From positions 124,749,329-124,813,328 of the forward strand of contig OX235271.1 in assembly GCA_944472155.2 (NCBI GenBank): 64,000 bases of DNA. The letters are read 5' to 3'. The notes under the pieces were generated by a model that saw nothing but the letters and a program-made list of their open reading frames with translations, searched no databases and was not told where the DNA came from. A program made the position numbers and the translations under genes. Positions 13,810 through 23,293 of this stretch are shown here, piece by piece. The stretch's first letter is position 1. Every line of letters begins with the position of its first letter. This stretch comes from Trichobilharzia szidati (lineage: Eukaryota > Platyhelminthes > Trematoda > Strigeidida > Schistosomatidae).

Positions 13810-16800
13810 TACAAACTGAGGTGAAAATCCCACGAAGCTCCATAACGAGACGTTTAGTGGGATACCAACACAACACTGATGTCACTAAGGCTTTCTGGGT
13901 TATTACGAGGCTTACATGATGTTAGTTCTTGAACCGTAGCATAGTGCATAAAAATGATAGTCATTATGGTAGTGATCTAGGTGCACAATGAATATATGTT
14001 TTTGTTTCATCAATTTTTGTTCCTGTCTTCCTTTCAGTCCATTTGTGTTCTCATAATTTTGAAACCATTGAACCTACCTTAGCTATTTATTTAACGTTTT
14101 ACTATCACTGTCTGACATTGATTTCCCACTAGTTTTCAGATGTTTCTCCAAGTTCATTTTGCCACCAAGCGTCTTAATCGATTTCACTTGGTCTATTCGG
14201 AGTTATGTACTTAATTAATTCATCATATTTTGCAGTTCATACTGCTAACCTCAGCGTTATTAGTATGGTAAGCATTATTATTTCAATCAGCATGTTTAGT
14301 TGGCGTAACGCTTATGATTTTTCGGTTGTTCAGTAGTGTCAAACCTCCCCCCGTTGGTCTCTAACTACTCTGTTTAAAACGATGTTAATCATTCAGTAAC
14401 TTAGTAACGGTATTAATAATGACCGACAAGCAGTACTTTTTGACGTAAACGGTACCCCAACTACTCATATCAAGCAATTAGTAGTATGTGGTACCATTTG
14501 GTTTTGGTTGCTTTCTTGATTACAATTTATGATAGCTTAGCTCCCAAAGGAAACCGTAACGGTTTCTCATCTAGAACTGTGTTATGTGCAAATGAAGAAT
14601 TCGATTTGATGCCAAAGCAGACACAACAAAAATTCGAGTAGGTTGAACTGATTCGCCTCTCTGAGCTGAGTCGGACCGGGTATACCACTGTTAAGCTCAA
14701 CTCCGAACAAGCCAATTGTCTGTCCCGTGTTTATATTGATTCTATCTGACTAACTAGCACTGCTGTTTGACATGTATAGTCTCCAACTACTGACATCAAA
14801 CAATCTGTAATATAGAATATCATGCTAATCTGCGTCCAATCCGAAAACTTCACGTTCAATGTCTTACAATGCATGTATGTATTCCTTTATTTACTCAGTA
14901 TATAAAATATTGTATGTAGAGTAAAAAAAGTGGAGTATTCTTACAGCAATCTATGAACCGATAAACACTACTTATATAGCATTTGTTGCTTATTTTAAAT
15001 GTGTATTCAGAAATATATATTTTGCAATATGAATAATTAAAACATTTTGATTGTTTGCTTGTAGTAAACTGTTGGTTAAGAAAACGAGAGTTATCTTAAA
15101 CAATAACACGACAAATTGTAGTCAGATTGAAATAAATGAAGAAAACTGCTACATGGATATTATCATTATGATGACTTACAGCTATAATTGAACAGAGAAG
15201 ATTGATTTCTGGCAATCGAAAAAAATCCATCAACTGAAGCATAACAGTATCCTAAAAAGATATATATATATATATAAAGTATTTCAAAACTGCAAAATTA
15301 TTTCAGTGCTTTTCTCTACCATTTGAAATGTTGCATTCAAAATAAAGTGAAATAACAATAAAATTAAACAAAATTACAAATATAGAAAAAATCCCTATTT
15401 AAGAAACAGAAAGATTGAGCGAAGAAATATTTACTTTTCAATTAGATCCTCATCTCTGGCTCTACTCTAATATATATATATATACATATATGTATATATA
15501 TATATATACATATAGCATTTTTATTACAATACACAACAGTTTACCAATCAAGTGGCGATAAGTTTGTCAACAATAATTAGTTTGTGTCAAAATGTCAGTG
15601 GGTTGATAATAAACGTTGAAAATCAATACACACTTAAAAGGTAGAAATGGATAGAATAAATTAATTTTACAAGGATAACACGTAATTAAAGATGAAGTGG
15701 TCAAAATAAATCAAAATAAATAATTTGAACAATTATAATTTTTATAGTTTTTAAAAGTTCAAGGGGAGGGGGGCGACGTAGTCCTGTTTATGCATTCTTG
15801 TAACGATGGCCACGGTAAGGAAAGTGGCTGCACAAATTTCTTCTGAACACATAGGCTTGGCTTCAGTTGTCTGTAAAAGATGAACTCGTAGAGCAAAATT
15901 AAGATTAGTAGGAATGCGATAGATTATTTTAAATGCAGTATTAACATCAACTTTATGCTCAGTGTCAACAAGGTGTGCTAAAATAGGACTACGAATAGAT
16001 CTTGTTTGTCCCTTGCTTAACCATGTTGGATGATGTTCGGAAATACGACGATGAACCTGCCTAATTGTCCAAATTATTTTATTTTGATTTATTTTGACCA
16101 CTTCATCTTTAATTACGTGTTATCCTTGTAAAATTAATTTATTCTATCCATTTCTACCTTTTAAATGTGTATTGATTTTCTTCGTTTATTATCAACCCAT
16201 TGACATTTTGACACTGACTAATTATTGTTAACAAACTTATCGCCACTTGATTGGTAAACTGTTGTGTATTGTAATAAAAATGCTATATATTTTAGAGTAG
16301 AGCCAGAGATGAGGATCTAATTGAAAAGTAAATATTTCTTCGCTCAATCTTTCTGTTTTCTAAAAATCATAAATAACAGTTGGCAAACTGCTATATAGTC
16401 ATTTAAGGCGGTTAAAATAATTCGAATTCATTCAACTTAGAGTAGACAGTGAACTGCTTATAGAATACATAAAAAAATATTCTTGGCTACTTCCAAAATA
16501 TGCTGAGACAAAATAAAACGATTCTAACAATATAGAAATTAAAAATGTCGCTATATCGTGCATAATCTGTCCACACGAACGAAACAATATTCTTTTGAAT
16601 AAATTCTGTTTGAGTTCATACAGTTATAGAAAACACTACACCAACGACACCTTTTCAACCTCAACATATATATACCAGTTTACTTGCTCATCTGGAGGTG
16701 AGTACATTGGCCATATCATCTTTTCGCTTGTAAAATGCTCCCTAGAACATTATCCACCATGGTTAGCAGTGGGAGAACGCAAGGGTATACACAATTCGGT

Positions 16801-19074
16801 AACAGAACATAATCAGCTCCATTTGGAAAGTCCTTCAAAGTCATATACAAGATCCGATGATGAAACCTCTCAAAGGTGGTGAAATCCAGGCATCTGGGAA
16901 TAGCTCAGGCATTAGTGATCCAGAAGTTCAAGCCCACAGTATGTGTATTCAAAAGAAATACGTCCAACCGTTGTCTCTACCAACCATGGGGTCATCATTA
17001 AAAGTCAGTCCTCTCAATAACGACTTCCCTATTACCTTTCTAATCCAATCATCCTGTTTATTTCTGTTATTTATACGCTCGGTTTTTAAATTCCTATATG
17101 GATTACTATGTGTTATTTTATCCAGACTTCCTATCTACTTTGGTATTACTAAGTTTTCAATGCTTAATTGCACAGAATCAAGTTTCTTAGTTATTATTAT
17201 CCCACTGTGTTTTTTATCCGATCTTCCTGTTTATTACACTTTTTAATATTGTTAACTGGCCCCCTGATGGTTAATAGTTCTTGAACTTTCTCACCCATTT
17301 ACTATAAATACACTAATGTACAGTCTCGTTGATGACCTCGTCGAGAAAATTTTCTTCGCTGTAACTTTCTCTTTATACAAATATTTTTAAGTAATCACAA
17401 CACAATATCAAAAGAAAAGACACTAAGGAAGCTGTATTTCTAAGGAAATTATAAATCTGGAAGTCAGTTGGAGGGACAGTCGAAACTATGCTGTCTGTGA
17501 AGAAATGATTCGGTGGAACTGCAAACTTCTCAACAGCATGCATCATCGGACTATAACTTATGTCAGAGAACAAAAAGCTATTCGACATCATAGTGAAAAA
17601 ACATACAATACAGTTATGAAGATCGAATTTAGTACTTGACCTTAAACTAAAACAATGATTCACTAGTTGTTACGAATGGGTGATGAAAAATATCATTTAA
17701 AATTGATTATTATGATGGCAGTGGTAATACTTACACTGGGTGTTATCTTTTGCTTCAAAACATCACTAGCCAGATGAACTCCACGGTAAACATTTAGTAT
17801 TTCATTTAATGACAGGAGTGTAAAGCCACGATGAACAGTATCCAGTTGGATATGATGGAAAGCGTCTACTTTCATTAATAATCCCTACAAAAAAAAGTAG
17901 ATACTGCAAGGAAACAAATGAAAAGAGTTAATTTTTAGGAAATGCAATACTACTACTACAGTTTTAAATAAGGAGGTGGTTCTGCCAGCTTAAACAACGG
18001 AGTCCCAAATTCAAATTCCTCGTCACCTATTTGAACTTTCGCAGCTGGGTGGCATTAGCAGCTCTCACATAATGTGTGAGGCGTATAGTCTGGCGTACAT
18101 GAAATATTTATTCCGGGTAACTGAGTATCAAGAAAAAATGCTGAGAACTGGCAAACAATTAGGTTCTTATGATACTAAAGAACCAAGGAAGGAGATGAAT
18201 AAAGTTTGAATGAAAATTTATTTATTTATTTTATTATAGCTTGATTCCACACCGTATTTTTGGTACAGGTATGACATTTTCAGCATGCGATATCGGTAGC
18301 CCAAATTTAGCAGGCCGACCATAGATATCAGGTGTGCGTCGGCGGGGGATCGAACCTCGGACCATGTACATGGTCGGCGAGAGTCCTAACCGCTGTGCCA
18401 CCGACGCAAAGAGATAGTAAAAGACTAACGAAAAAGTAGTTATAAGAGCATTTCAAATGAAACAAATATGTTTTATCGAATGTAGGAAATGGAACTGAGC
18501 GAATTTCTTCTGAGTACGAACAGCGAGATTGCTTAAAGGTCTGTAAGCTAAGTTAATAACAAGAGATGCAAGCGGAATTTATCGAAAAAACAAACAATCA
18601 GAAGGATACTCTAAACTGCCTTGAATACGCTGGTGCTGTCCACCGCGTGATCACCTTCAGTCCGATAAAACAAAGTCTAGCTGCAGATGGAATTCGTATT
18701 CTCCTCTGCAATAATACTTTCTATAAACTACACATTAACCCTGCAGTCTTGAAGGAGCTTAAACAGTAAATTTTAATTCTGAGTCCCATCATTTGTTACT
18801 CAAAAAAGAGTAAATAGGAAGTGAACTTGGCAATCGATACAGTTACATATTCTGCACGAAACCTGAGGTACTGTAATGAGTACGAAGATACAGACAGATA
18901 TAGCATCCTAAAGCCACTAAGGAAAAAAAGAAGTTTGGATCTGATTCTTTTTAAAACGTGACTAAGAAAATAATATAAACCCAAAATACTAAGTGAACAT
19001 ACCCTTTTTACATCAAAATGTAAACCACGCCTGGCGAATTCCACATAATCACAGTTCAGAATTTCTTCAGGATA
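1081..19074 (-). CDS. NT5DC2/NT5DC3-like 5'-nucleotidase domain protein (HAD superfamily), 10 exons, N-terminus missing
   Basis: Ten minus-strand exons with GT/AG borders and matching phases: 19003-19074, 17735-17884, 15180-15251, 13655-13711, 11135-11195, 8961-9063, 8503-8604, 5165-5249, 4136-4222, 1081-1221, giving about 310 residues. Family landmarks appear in the expected order: [42 protein letters not shown], the HAD motif II segment [28 protein letters not shown], and the HAD motif IV segment [13 protein letters not shown] followed by [12 protein letters not shown]. The family is known as cytosolic-type 5'-nucleotidase domain proteins with an Asp-dependent HAD fold; the substrate of the NT5DC2/3 branch is not settled. 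The motif I exon (FDYDYT-type) should lie above 19074 and was not found; it may lie in the N gap. The C-terminal exons probably lie below position 1. Introns of 0.4-3.7 kb are full of transposon relics. NT5DC1 is excluded because it is much more divergent. Exon 19003-19074 has the weakest acceptor. Confidence 0.88.
1222..2614. other. NT5DC intron, no recognised feature
   Basis: AT-rich intronic sequence between the exon ending at 1221 and the GC-rich repeat. I see no convincing ORF, RNA or repeat structure. Confidence 0.5.
2615..3240 (+). repeat. GC-rich insert inside an NT5DC intron
   Basis: About 620 bp with base composition sharply richer in G and C than the flanks. It contains local hairpins, such as 'cggctatctcctacgg...gatgagccg' near 2647-2673, and ends in an 'acatatacatatatatg' stretch. 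It looks like part of a mobile element (leader or SINE-like body). No ORF resembling a known protein was seen and the family was not recognised. Confidence 0.4.
3600..3800 (-). mobile_element. RTE-type retrotransposon tail fragment (decayed)
   Basis: On the minus strand this resembles the C-terminal tail of RTE-clade reverse transcriptases, the basic 'RKWR...GRPR..W' region, with the same layout as the better preserved fragment at 9250-9620. Many substitutions and no open frame. Relic in the NT5DC intron between 4136 and 1221. Confidence 0.4.
4808..5045 (+). repeat. tRNA-derived SINE, copy 1
   Basis: The head at about 4810-4882 has an A-box-like 'gatgagcggttagg' and a B-box-like 'gggtacgatcc' and ends in 'ggccgacgca'. 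It is clearly homologous to the cleaner tRNA-like copy at 18336-18407, sharing 'ctcgccgaccatgta'. A non-tRNA body follows to about 5045. Internal RNA polymerase III promoters of this type are typical of SINEs. It lies in the NT5DC intron between exons 5165-5249 and 4136-4222, antisense to the gene. Confidence 0.65.
5250..6440. other. NT5DC intron, no recognised feature
   Basis: AT-rich intron. Short ORFs on both strands at 6103-6378 overlap each other and are not recognised. A small direct repeat, 'ttgcatcgat', occurs at about 6361 and again near 7163, next to the two arms of the adjacent foldback. Confidence 0.4.
6444..7160. mobile_element. Penelope-like foldback with perfect 77-nt inverted arms
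   Basis: Bases 6444-6520 are the exact reverse complement of 7083-7159, separated by 562 bp. The shared block contains 'ccgaacgaaacgttgg', a sequence style found at the ends of Penelope-like elements. The right copy extends upstream into a hammerhead-like core at 7064-7118, while the left copy lacks it. No RT or nuclease reading frame is seen in the spacer. Probably a non-autonomous or truncated Penelope-like relic. Confidence 0.6.
7064..7118 (+). ncRNA. hammerhead-ribozyme-like motif
   Basis: Order on the plus strand: stem I 5' side 'taatttcc', core box 'ctgaaga', one extra 'a', stem II 'gttcgg' paired with 'ccgaac' over a nine-base loop, core 'gaa', palindromic 'acgt' as a two-pair stem III, then 'ttggaatta' pairing back to stem I. 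This matches a type I hammerhead with a minimal stem III, as reported for Penelope-like elements, except for the extra A after the first core box and a bulged T in stem I. Activity is uncertain. Confidence 0.45.
7345..7785 (+). mobile_element. RTE-type retrotransposon, 3' end of RT ORF (relic)
   Basis: Reading with frameshifts and stops gives LLYGSETWR, then [19 protein letters not shown], then an [14 protein letters not shown] tail. This is the conserved end of RTE-clade reverse transcriptases, the clade of the schistosome SR2 elements. A short 'aataatactaataat' tail at the end fits the microsatellite 3' ends of RTE elements. 5'-truncated and disabled. Confidence 0.65.
7790..8285. other. NT5DC intron, no recognised feature
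   Basis: AT-rich sequence between the RTE relic and the Penelope-like end. I see nothing further in it. Confidence 0.45.
8290..8415 (-). mobile_element. Penelope-like element, 3' terminal fragment
   Basis: Minus-strand homologue of the terminal block found at 17290-17366, 43381-43490 and 47345-47445: 'tataaatacac...atgtacag', then 'gttgatgacttcgtcga', then 'gaaaattttcttcgct'. Only the last ~125 bp of the element is present. It ends about 90 bp from NT5DC exon 8503-8604. Confidence 0.65.
9250..9620 (-). mobile_element. RTE-type retrotransposon tail (relic)
   Basis: The minus strand gives fragments such as [17 protein letters not shown] and [14 protein letters not shown], the characteristic basic tail of RTE-clade RTs. 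It ends at low coordinates in an 'attattattattat' run, the expected microsatellite 3' end. Several stops. It lies in the NT5DC intron between exons 11135-11195 and 8961-9063. Confidence 0.6.
9640..11134. other. NT5DC intron, no recognised feature
   Basis: AT-rich. Short ORFs at 9860-10066 and 10557-10754 were checked and do not fit NT5DC or any family I know. A tRNA-like look near 10390-10480 does not hold up (see rejected list). Confidence 0.45.
11196..12250. other. NT5DC intron, no recognised feature
   Basis: AT-rich sequence. A short ORF at 11499-11720 is not recognised. No repeat structure seen. Confidence 0.4.
12258..13236 (-). mobile_element. Penelope-like foldback: GIY-YIG fragment between inverted terminal repeats
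   Basis: Bases 12258-12549 and 12950-13236 are near-identical inverted repeats. Between them, on the minus strand at 12650-12950, lies a decayed GIY-YIG nuclease tail: IGQTSR-type start at the arm border, [31 protein letters not shown], then a stop, then MGRWRER. It is homologous to the better preserved tail at 21150-21420. GIY-YIG domains C-terminal to an RT are diagnostic of Penelope-like elements, and inverted pseudo-LTR pieces are usual for them. The RT part is missing. Confidence 0.7.
13767..13805. repeat. (TA)n microsatellite
   Basis: About 39 bp of uninterrupted TA dinucleotides just above NT5DC exon 13655-13711 in the upstream intron. Confidence 0.9.
13810..15179. other. NT5DC intron, no recognised feature
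   Basis: AT-rich intronic sequence with no convincing coding, RNA or repeat structure. Confidence 0.4.
15404..16358 (-). mobile_element. Penelope-like foldback: GIY-YIG C-terminal ORF between inverted repeats
   Basis: Inverted arms at about 15404-15727 and 16070-16358. They match closely except for an (AT)n expansion at 15470-15515 in the left arm and small indels. The spacer holds a minus-strand ORF at 15751-16101 (116 aa) with [35 protein letters not shown] and a [11 protein letters not shown] tail. This is the C-terminal half of a Penelope-like GIY-YIG domain, where the intron PLE has EHYPAWLVKG and AEALAIQKLKP. RT and GIY motifs are absent. It lies in the NT5DC intron above exon 15180-15251. 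Confidence 0.72.
16500..17366 (+). mobile_element. Penelope-like element, 3' part with damaged GIY-YIG
   Basis: Plus-strand frames at 16595-16882 and 16857-17060 read [35 protein letters not shown], then after a frameshift [11 protein letters not shown]. This parallels the intact copy at 46630-46973 almost residue by residue. The pyrimidine-rich 3' UTR and the terminal block at 17290-17366 follow. 5'-truncated and not functional. It is opposite in orientation to the foldback next to it. Confidence 0.75.
17400..17734. other. NT5DC intron, no recognised feature
   Basis: A short minus-strand ORF at 17373-17663 is not similar to NT5DC or any transposon protein I recognise. Confidence 0.4.
17885..18230. 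other. NT5DC intron, no recognised feature
   Basis: A slightly GC-richer patch at 17970-18110 may be a repeat fragment. Otherwise nothing seen. Confidence 0.35.
18232..18407 (-). repeat. tRNA-derived SINE, copy 2
   Basis: On the minus strand, 18407-18336 forms a 72-nt tRNA-like head: a perfect 7-bp acceptor stem GCGTCGG/CCGACGC, an A box TGGCACAGCGG and a B box GGTTCGATCCC. The anticodon region is replaced by the perfect palindrome GACCATGTACATGGTC. A ~100-bp body ends in an 'ataaaataaataaa' tail. Because of the palindrome and the tail it is a SINE rather than a working tRNA gene. The head is shared with 4810-4882 but the bodies differ. Confidence 0.75.
18410..19002. other. NT5DC intron with unassigned small ORF
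   Basis: The plus-strand ORF at 18566-18769 (67 aa) has ordinary composition but no recognised family. It may be an old transposon piece or an exon of an unknown plus-strand gene. Confidence 0.25.
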
Positions 19075-19455
19075 CTTAAGATGTTGAAGATTCCATTTTG
19101 TGAAAGTGGTTTATGTACAAAAGGTAAAATAAAATAAAAATGACTTAGGTCCCTTTCAAAACAAAGAATAACAAAATAAAATGGGAATTATGGTACACAC
19201 TAATAACTAATGAAAGTTGCAGAAAATACTAGGAAAACGGGAGAGTATATATTACTAATCAATAGATGCAGACAATTATCAATTTTCGATATTCAGTAAA
19301 AGAGGAGTCATCGGCAATTACTTAGCTCATCTTATATGGTTAGATTATATACACTACATAAATTTTGATACACTGTAAGTATGTGAAGGGAGTTTTGAGT
19401 AAGACAACATCGATTATAGCGTATGTTATTTTCTAACCCAATTTTAATTTTATAG

Positions 19456-19517
19456 AATTGAACGAGAAACAGCTAGCGAAAACAAACAAGAAAAACAATT
19501 TGGTCGTCTTAGACAAG
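19456..19517 (+). CDS. possible exon of the unidentified plus-strand gene
   Basis: A 62-nt segment with a strong acceptor 'attttatag' before it and a strong donor 'gtgagt' after it. One frame reads IERETASENKQEKQFGRLRQ and ends in phase 1, which joins without a frame change to the exon at 36534-36604 17 kb away. The join is an inference; a second frame is also open here. Confidence 0.3.
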
Positions 19518-19519
19518 GT

Positions 19520-19700
19520 GAGTACCTAGCTCCCTAGGGATCGTGCGCGGACAACCGAGCACAACACAACTGAATGCCAAAATGAGCAATGGTGCTTGAC
19601 TGAGTGCCTTCAGCTTAATGGGTTTGCTAAAGCAGTGAAAGCCAATAGCCTATATTTAATGTCAGTGAAGATGTAGGCTATTCACTATGTAGAATAATAT
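19520..19700 (+). repeat. dispersed repeat, copy a
   Basis: 'ctagctccctagggatcgtgcgcg' with following 'cacaacacaactgaatgcc' resembles segments at 38590-38720 (plus) and 59700-59850 (minus). The 59.7-kb copy continues into sequence like the 3' end of the Gypsy element at 61.9 kb, so this may be an LTR-retrotransposon-derived repeat. Confidence 0.4.
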
Positions 19701-19719
19701 ACCATTACAGGAGTAAGTT

Positions 19720-20642
19720 CAAATATAAAGAAGTATTACTAATCCTATGAACTCAGGAGCAGTATAAGCCTTAGTTTTCCATTCAAACAGTGAACATTAA
19801 TTGGACGGCATTCAAAAGAAATTAGGAATTAGCAAACAAAGACCAGGTTACATGGCTGAAGATCAACTACAACAGATTGAAAACATTCAATCATTACCTT
19901 CATTTAAAACAGAATCCTGCAACACCGTTATATAAGGACGGTCAAAAGAAATCCTACCATAAAATGTTGTAATTATCCGTTTATCTTACAAGTGGGTAGA
20001 TTTAAGCGCTCAGCTGGGTGGGAATTTGATTAGAGGAACCAAGAATCTTTTGAGCTGGTTTGCTTCGTCTTTATGAACTAAGTAATCTAAGGAGGAAAAG
20101 TGAGGTCTCAGGTTATTGGGCTTGAACGATGGTGTAATGAACCTATCCTTATCTTTCAGCGGATTCTGAAAAACAGGCAGATTTCCTGGTGTCCGAAACT
20201 TGTCATATTTCATGGTCTGAAGGTTGTTTTTAATTCAGTTAAGCGGCAGGTGCTATGATATTTATTCAGATTTGTTTAGTTATATAAGTGTCTCTAGAAA
20301 ACTATCATCTGAAGAGACATTAACAAGTATTATTCGTCAGGGATTCATGCTGTCACCATCCTTATTTAATTCCATTATGAGTGTACGAATGAATATGACT
20401 TTCATTGACCTGGGTTTTTTTTTGGCTTCCGTCGTTTTCAGTGCACACAGAGTGAAGAGGAAGTGAAGAGTCATCAAGTAGAGGAGTTGCATTAGTAGAA
20501 GGAAGGCAAGATAATAGAGATGAAGATGAAGACAAAGATGAGTGAGGATTAGAGAGGTTTTGCATGCACTTCGGATTGTGAGGGCGATTGTTACTTCCCG
20601 GCTGCCCACACCGTGGAAGTTGGTTGCGTGACCGCAGAGCCC
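19720..20642. other. unassigned stretch with possible RT relic
   Basis: At about 20225-20400 (plus) the reading LTSIIRQGFMLSPSLFNSIM resembles the RQGC.LSP.LFN motif of RTE-type reverse transcriptases, but the surroundings are not clearly RT. A minus-strand ORF at 20010-20213 is preceded by an acceptor-like 'ctgtttttcag', but its product is not recognised. Confidence 0.3.
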
Positions 20643-21142
20643 NNNNNNNNNNNNNNNNNNNNNNNNNNNNNNNNNNNNNNNNNNNNNNNNNNNNNNNNNN
20701 NNNNNNNNNNNNNNNNNNNNNNNNNNNNNNNNNNNNNNNNNNNNNNNNNNNNNNNNNNNNNNNNNNNNNNNNNNNNNNNNNNNNNNNNNNNNNNNNNNNN
20801 NNNNNNNNNNNNNNNNNNNNNNNNNNNNNNNNNNNNNNNNNNNNNNNNNNNNNNNNNNNNNNNNNNNNNNNNNNNNNNNNNNNNNNNNNNNNNNNNNNNN
20901 NNNNNNNNNNNNNNNNNNNNNNNNNNNNNNNNNNNNNNNNNNNNNNNNNNNNNNNNNNNNNNNNNNNNNNNNNNNNNNNNNNNNNNNNNNNNNNNNNNNN
21001 NNNNNNNNNNNNNNNNNNNNNNNNNNNNNNNNNNNNNNNNNNNNNNNNNNNNNNNNNNNNNNNNNNNNNNNNNNNNNNNNNNNNNNNNNNNNNNNNNNNN
21101 NNNNNNNNNNNNNNNNNNNNNNNNNNNNNNNNNNNNNNNNNN
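20643..21142. other. assembly gap (500 N)
   Basis: Exactly 500 undetermined bases, a conventional placeholder length for a scaffold join, so the true distance is unknown. The Penelope-like tail on its right side may continue into it. Confidence 0.99.
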
Positions 21143-21904
21143 TTCTGTTTCATGTGTTGGGTGTAGACTCAATGAACAAGGATTCCGTAATCAACCTCTC
21201 TCTCCACCTACCTATGTTACTCTTTAGAATTTTAACCCTATCCCATCCTATTGTGTGGTTGTTTGTTAATGCGTGAAGGGCAATTGCTGAGCTTTTTTCT
21301 AAATTACTTATCTTTTTAGGGTCAACCATTCTTCCCTTGGCTAAATTCTTATGTTCTGATAATCTGACTACCCCCGACCTACTAGTCTGACCTATGTAAT
21401 TGACTTCACAGAGCCTGTCCCTGAGTGAGTTTGTTTGCAGAACACCTTTGTTTGGGTGATTCTGGTCATTTGTTATCTTGTAGACAGTAATCAAATCCCC
21501 CTAAGACGACGGTAGCTAAGTGTGAATAGGCCTAATTTCTGTAACCTTTCATCATACAGTTTATTTCGGAGACCAACCACTCCTTTTGTCGCCCGTCTTT
21601 GGACTCTTTCCAAGAGGTTGGTGTCTCTTGTAAGCAGTGGGGGTGGAATCATATTGTGCACTTCAAGGTGTGGTCTGACGTATGCTTTGTACAACCTAAG
21701 AAAGAACTCAGGAGTGAGTTCACCTAACTGTCTATGTGTAAAGTGTGTGACCGCATATGCCTTCCCTACGTCCACAGTGTAATTTTCCTTTGTGTCCATT
21801 TTTTCTGTTGGAACTAGACCTAAGTCACTCTCCGACGTTGTGCAGGACAAGCTTTCATTGCACAGGGTGTAACTTGCATTCTGCAGCCTACAGGTGCGTG
21901 TCAT
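21143..21904 (-). pseudogene. CR1-type RT thumb fused to a Penelope-type GIY-YIG tail
   Basis: From 21904 down to 21494 the minus strand encodes the end of a CR1/Jockey-type reverse transcriptase: SESDLGL, YKAYVRPHLE, LLERVQRRATKGVVGLRNK, YDERLQKLGLFTLSYRRLRG. A one-base loss in a G run shifts the frame there; the next frame (21494-21150) continues DLITVYKITNDQNHPNK, the normal CR1 ending, then changes into [37 protein letters not shown] and [13 protein letters not shown], a GIY-YIG nuclease tail related to 12650-12950. The switch keeps the frame. It is probably a chimera of two elements rather than a functional fusion. The right end runs into the N gap. Confidence 0.7.
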
Positions 21905-21909
21905 TTCAG

Positions 21910-23290
21910 TATCTAATATCGTTTGTACGAGTTAGTACAATCCAATTTTATTTCTTTCTGCCCCCTTTTTGATTGTGAGGTAAAGGTTCCTGATCTCCGG
22001 TAAACTTCTGCGTAGTTCGTCCTGCCACTCGACTGTCGTAGCTTTGGTTGACTCCGAAAGGTGTAGTGTTGGGATTAATTGAATGTTGTTTGCAGTATGC
22101 GGTGTGTTCAGGCTTTGTTGCTACTGTGAATGGAGTTGATCCTATCACAACTTAGTCCTCTGATGTGGTCGTCATTGACGAGCTTGTAATAATCTATCAT
22201 TCCTTAAAGCTTGCTTCTTGTTGTTATAAAAAAACCTAGATATTTAATTTTAACCGATCCACTGAATCTATCACCTCGACGGCTAGATGCAAAAATAGTA
22301 AGGGTGTGTTTTTAATGAGGATTTATATGATGTATAGAAACAGCAACTCTGGTGTGAGTTGGGAATAACTTTTTTACATAATTTTTTCAAGAAGTAAAAG
22401 TTTATGGCAATTACAAAGAAAGGATGGAAGTGAGATACCGAGTAGAGTAAATCAATAAAAGACCGGTAAGACAGTGGGTGCGAAAAATCAGTAAGATGAA
22501 AGACGTAAACAGTGGTAGGAAAATCTCTAAATACTAAGGCAGATAAATTAAAGATGTTGGATGTGGGTATTACCAGTCAGTCTCCGGGAATATACTGTAG
22601 CTCTTATCATATTCGCAGAATAATCTAGAGTTCTCTTGACAGCATCTGCTTATGGGTGAGTGAATATATCGGTTAGCAGTGAATTGCGAACGTCAGCGAT
22701 GAGTAGGAAATAGAAATTAAACCGCCTTATTGTCGTTTCTACGTGGTGAGTAGCTCTGTCGAGGCCATTCCAAGGCATACCGCGGTGCACTTTCGGAAAT
22801 ATATCTCGGTTAGATTGGATGAGTCGCAGGCTGTTTTGTCTGTTGATTCTGCCTAAAAAGTAGGAGATTCTTCGACCTAAAGGCGTAGGGATGGAAACTG
22901 TCCGACAGTGGTTGATGTTGATAGCAAATCTTTCTTCAGTGTGCCGTTTCCCCAGTTTATTTGGGTCTTCCTGCAGACTTGCTGAATATGTGTCACCTCT
23001 CATAGACCCAAAAGCTTAACGTGGTTTAAGACAACTGCTAGTGATATAAGTTTATTCGGAAGATCTTTTACGAAAACCAGGTTGTAAGACCAGGAGGTGA
23101 TCGTATTCGATTCACCTTCTCTCGGATTCACTACCCCTCTAAGTAGAGTCCAGTCGACGATCTCAGTAGGTGGTAGATTCCCGTTTTAGAGGCTTTGTAG
23201 AGTACGAGTTCGCGCATCACATTGCCAAAGTCCTACAGTAATTCTAGAAACAACAAGGAGATTAGAACATACTTGTCCCCATATATATAT
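21910..23290. other. unassigned stretch
   Basis: Possible 5' continuation of the CR1-type element on the minus strand, but no RT or endonuclease motif is readable. The minus-strand ORF at 22650-23003 (117 aa) is not recognised. Sequence is less AT-rich than the introns. Confidence 0.35.
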
Positions 23291-23293
23291 ATA

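Noticed and set aside
13627..13824. 65-codon ORF on the plus strand
   Set aside because: It runs antisense across an NT5DC exon and into a (TA)n repeat coding for alternating Tyr and Ile.
20362..21227. Long ORFs spanning the N run
   Set aside because: They are open only because N codons cannot be stops. The readable ends show no recognisable protein except the GIY-YIG tail already listed.
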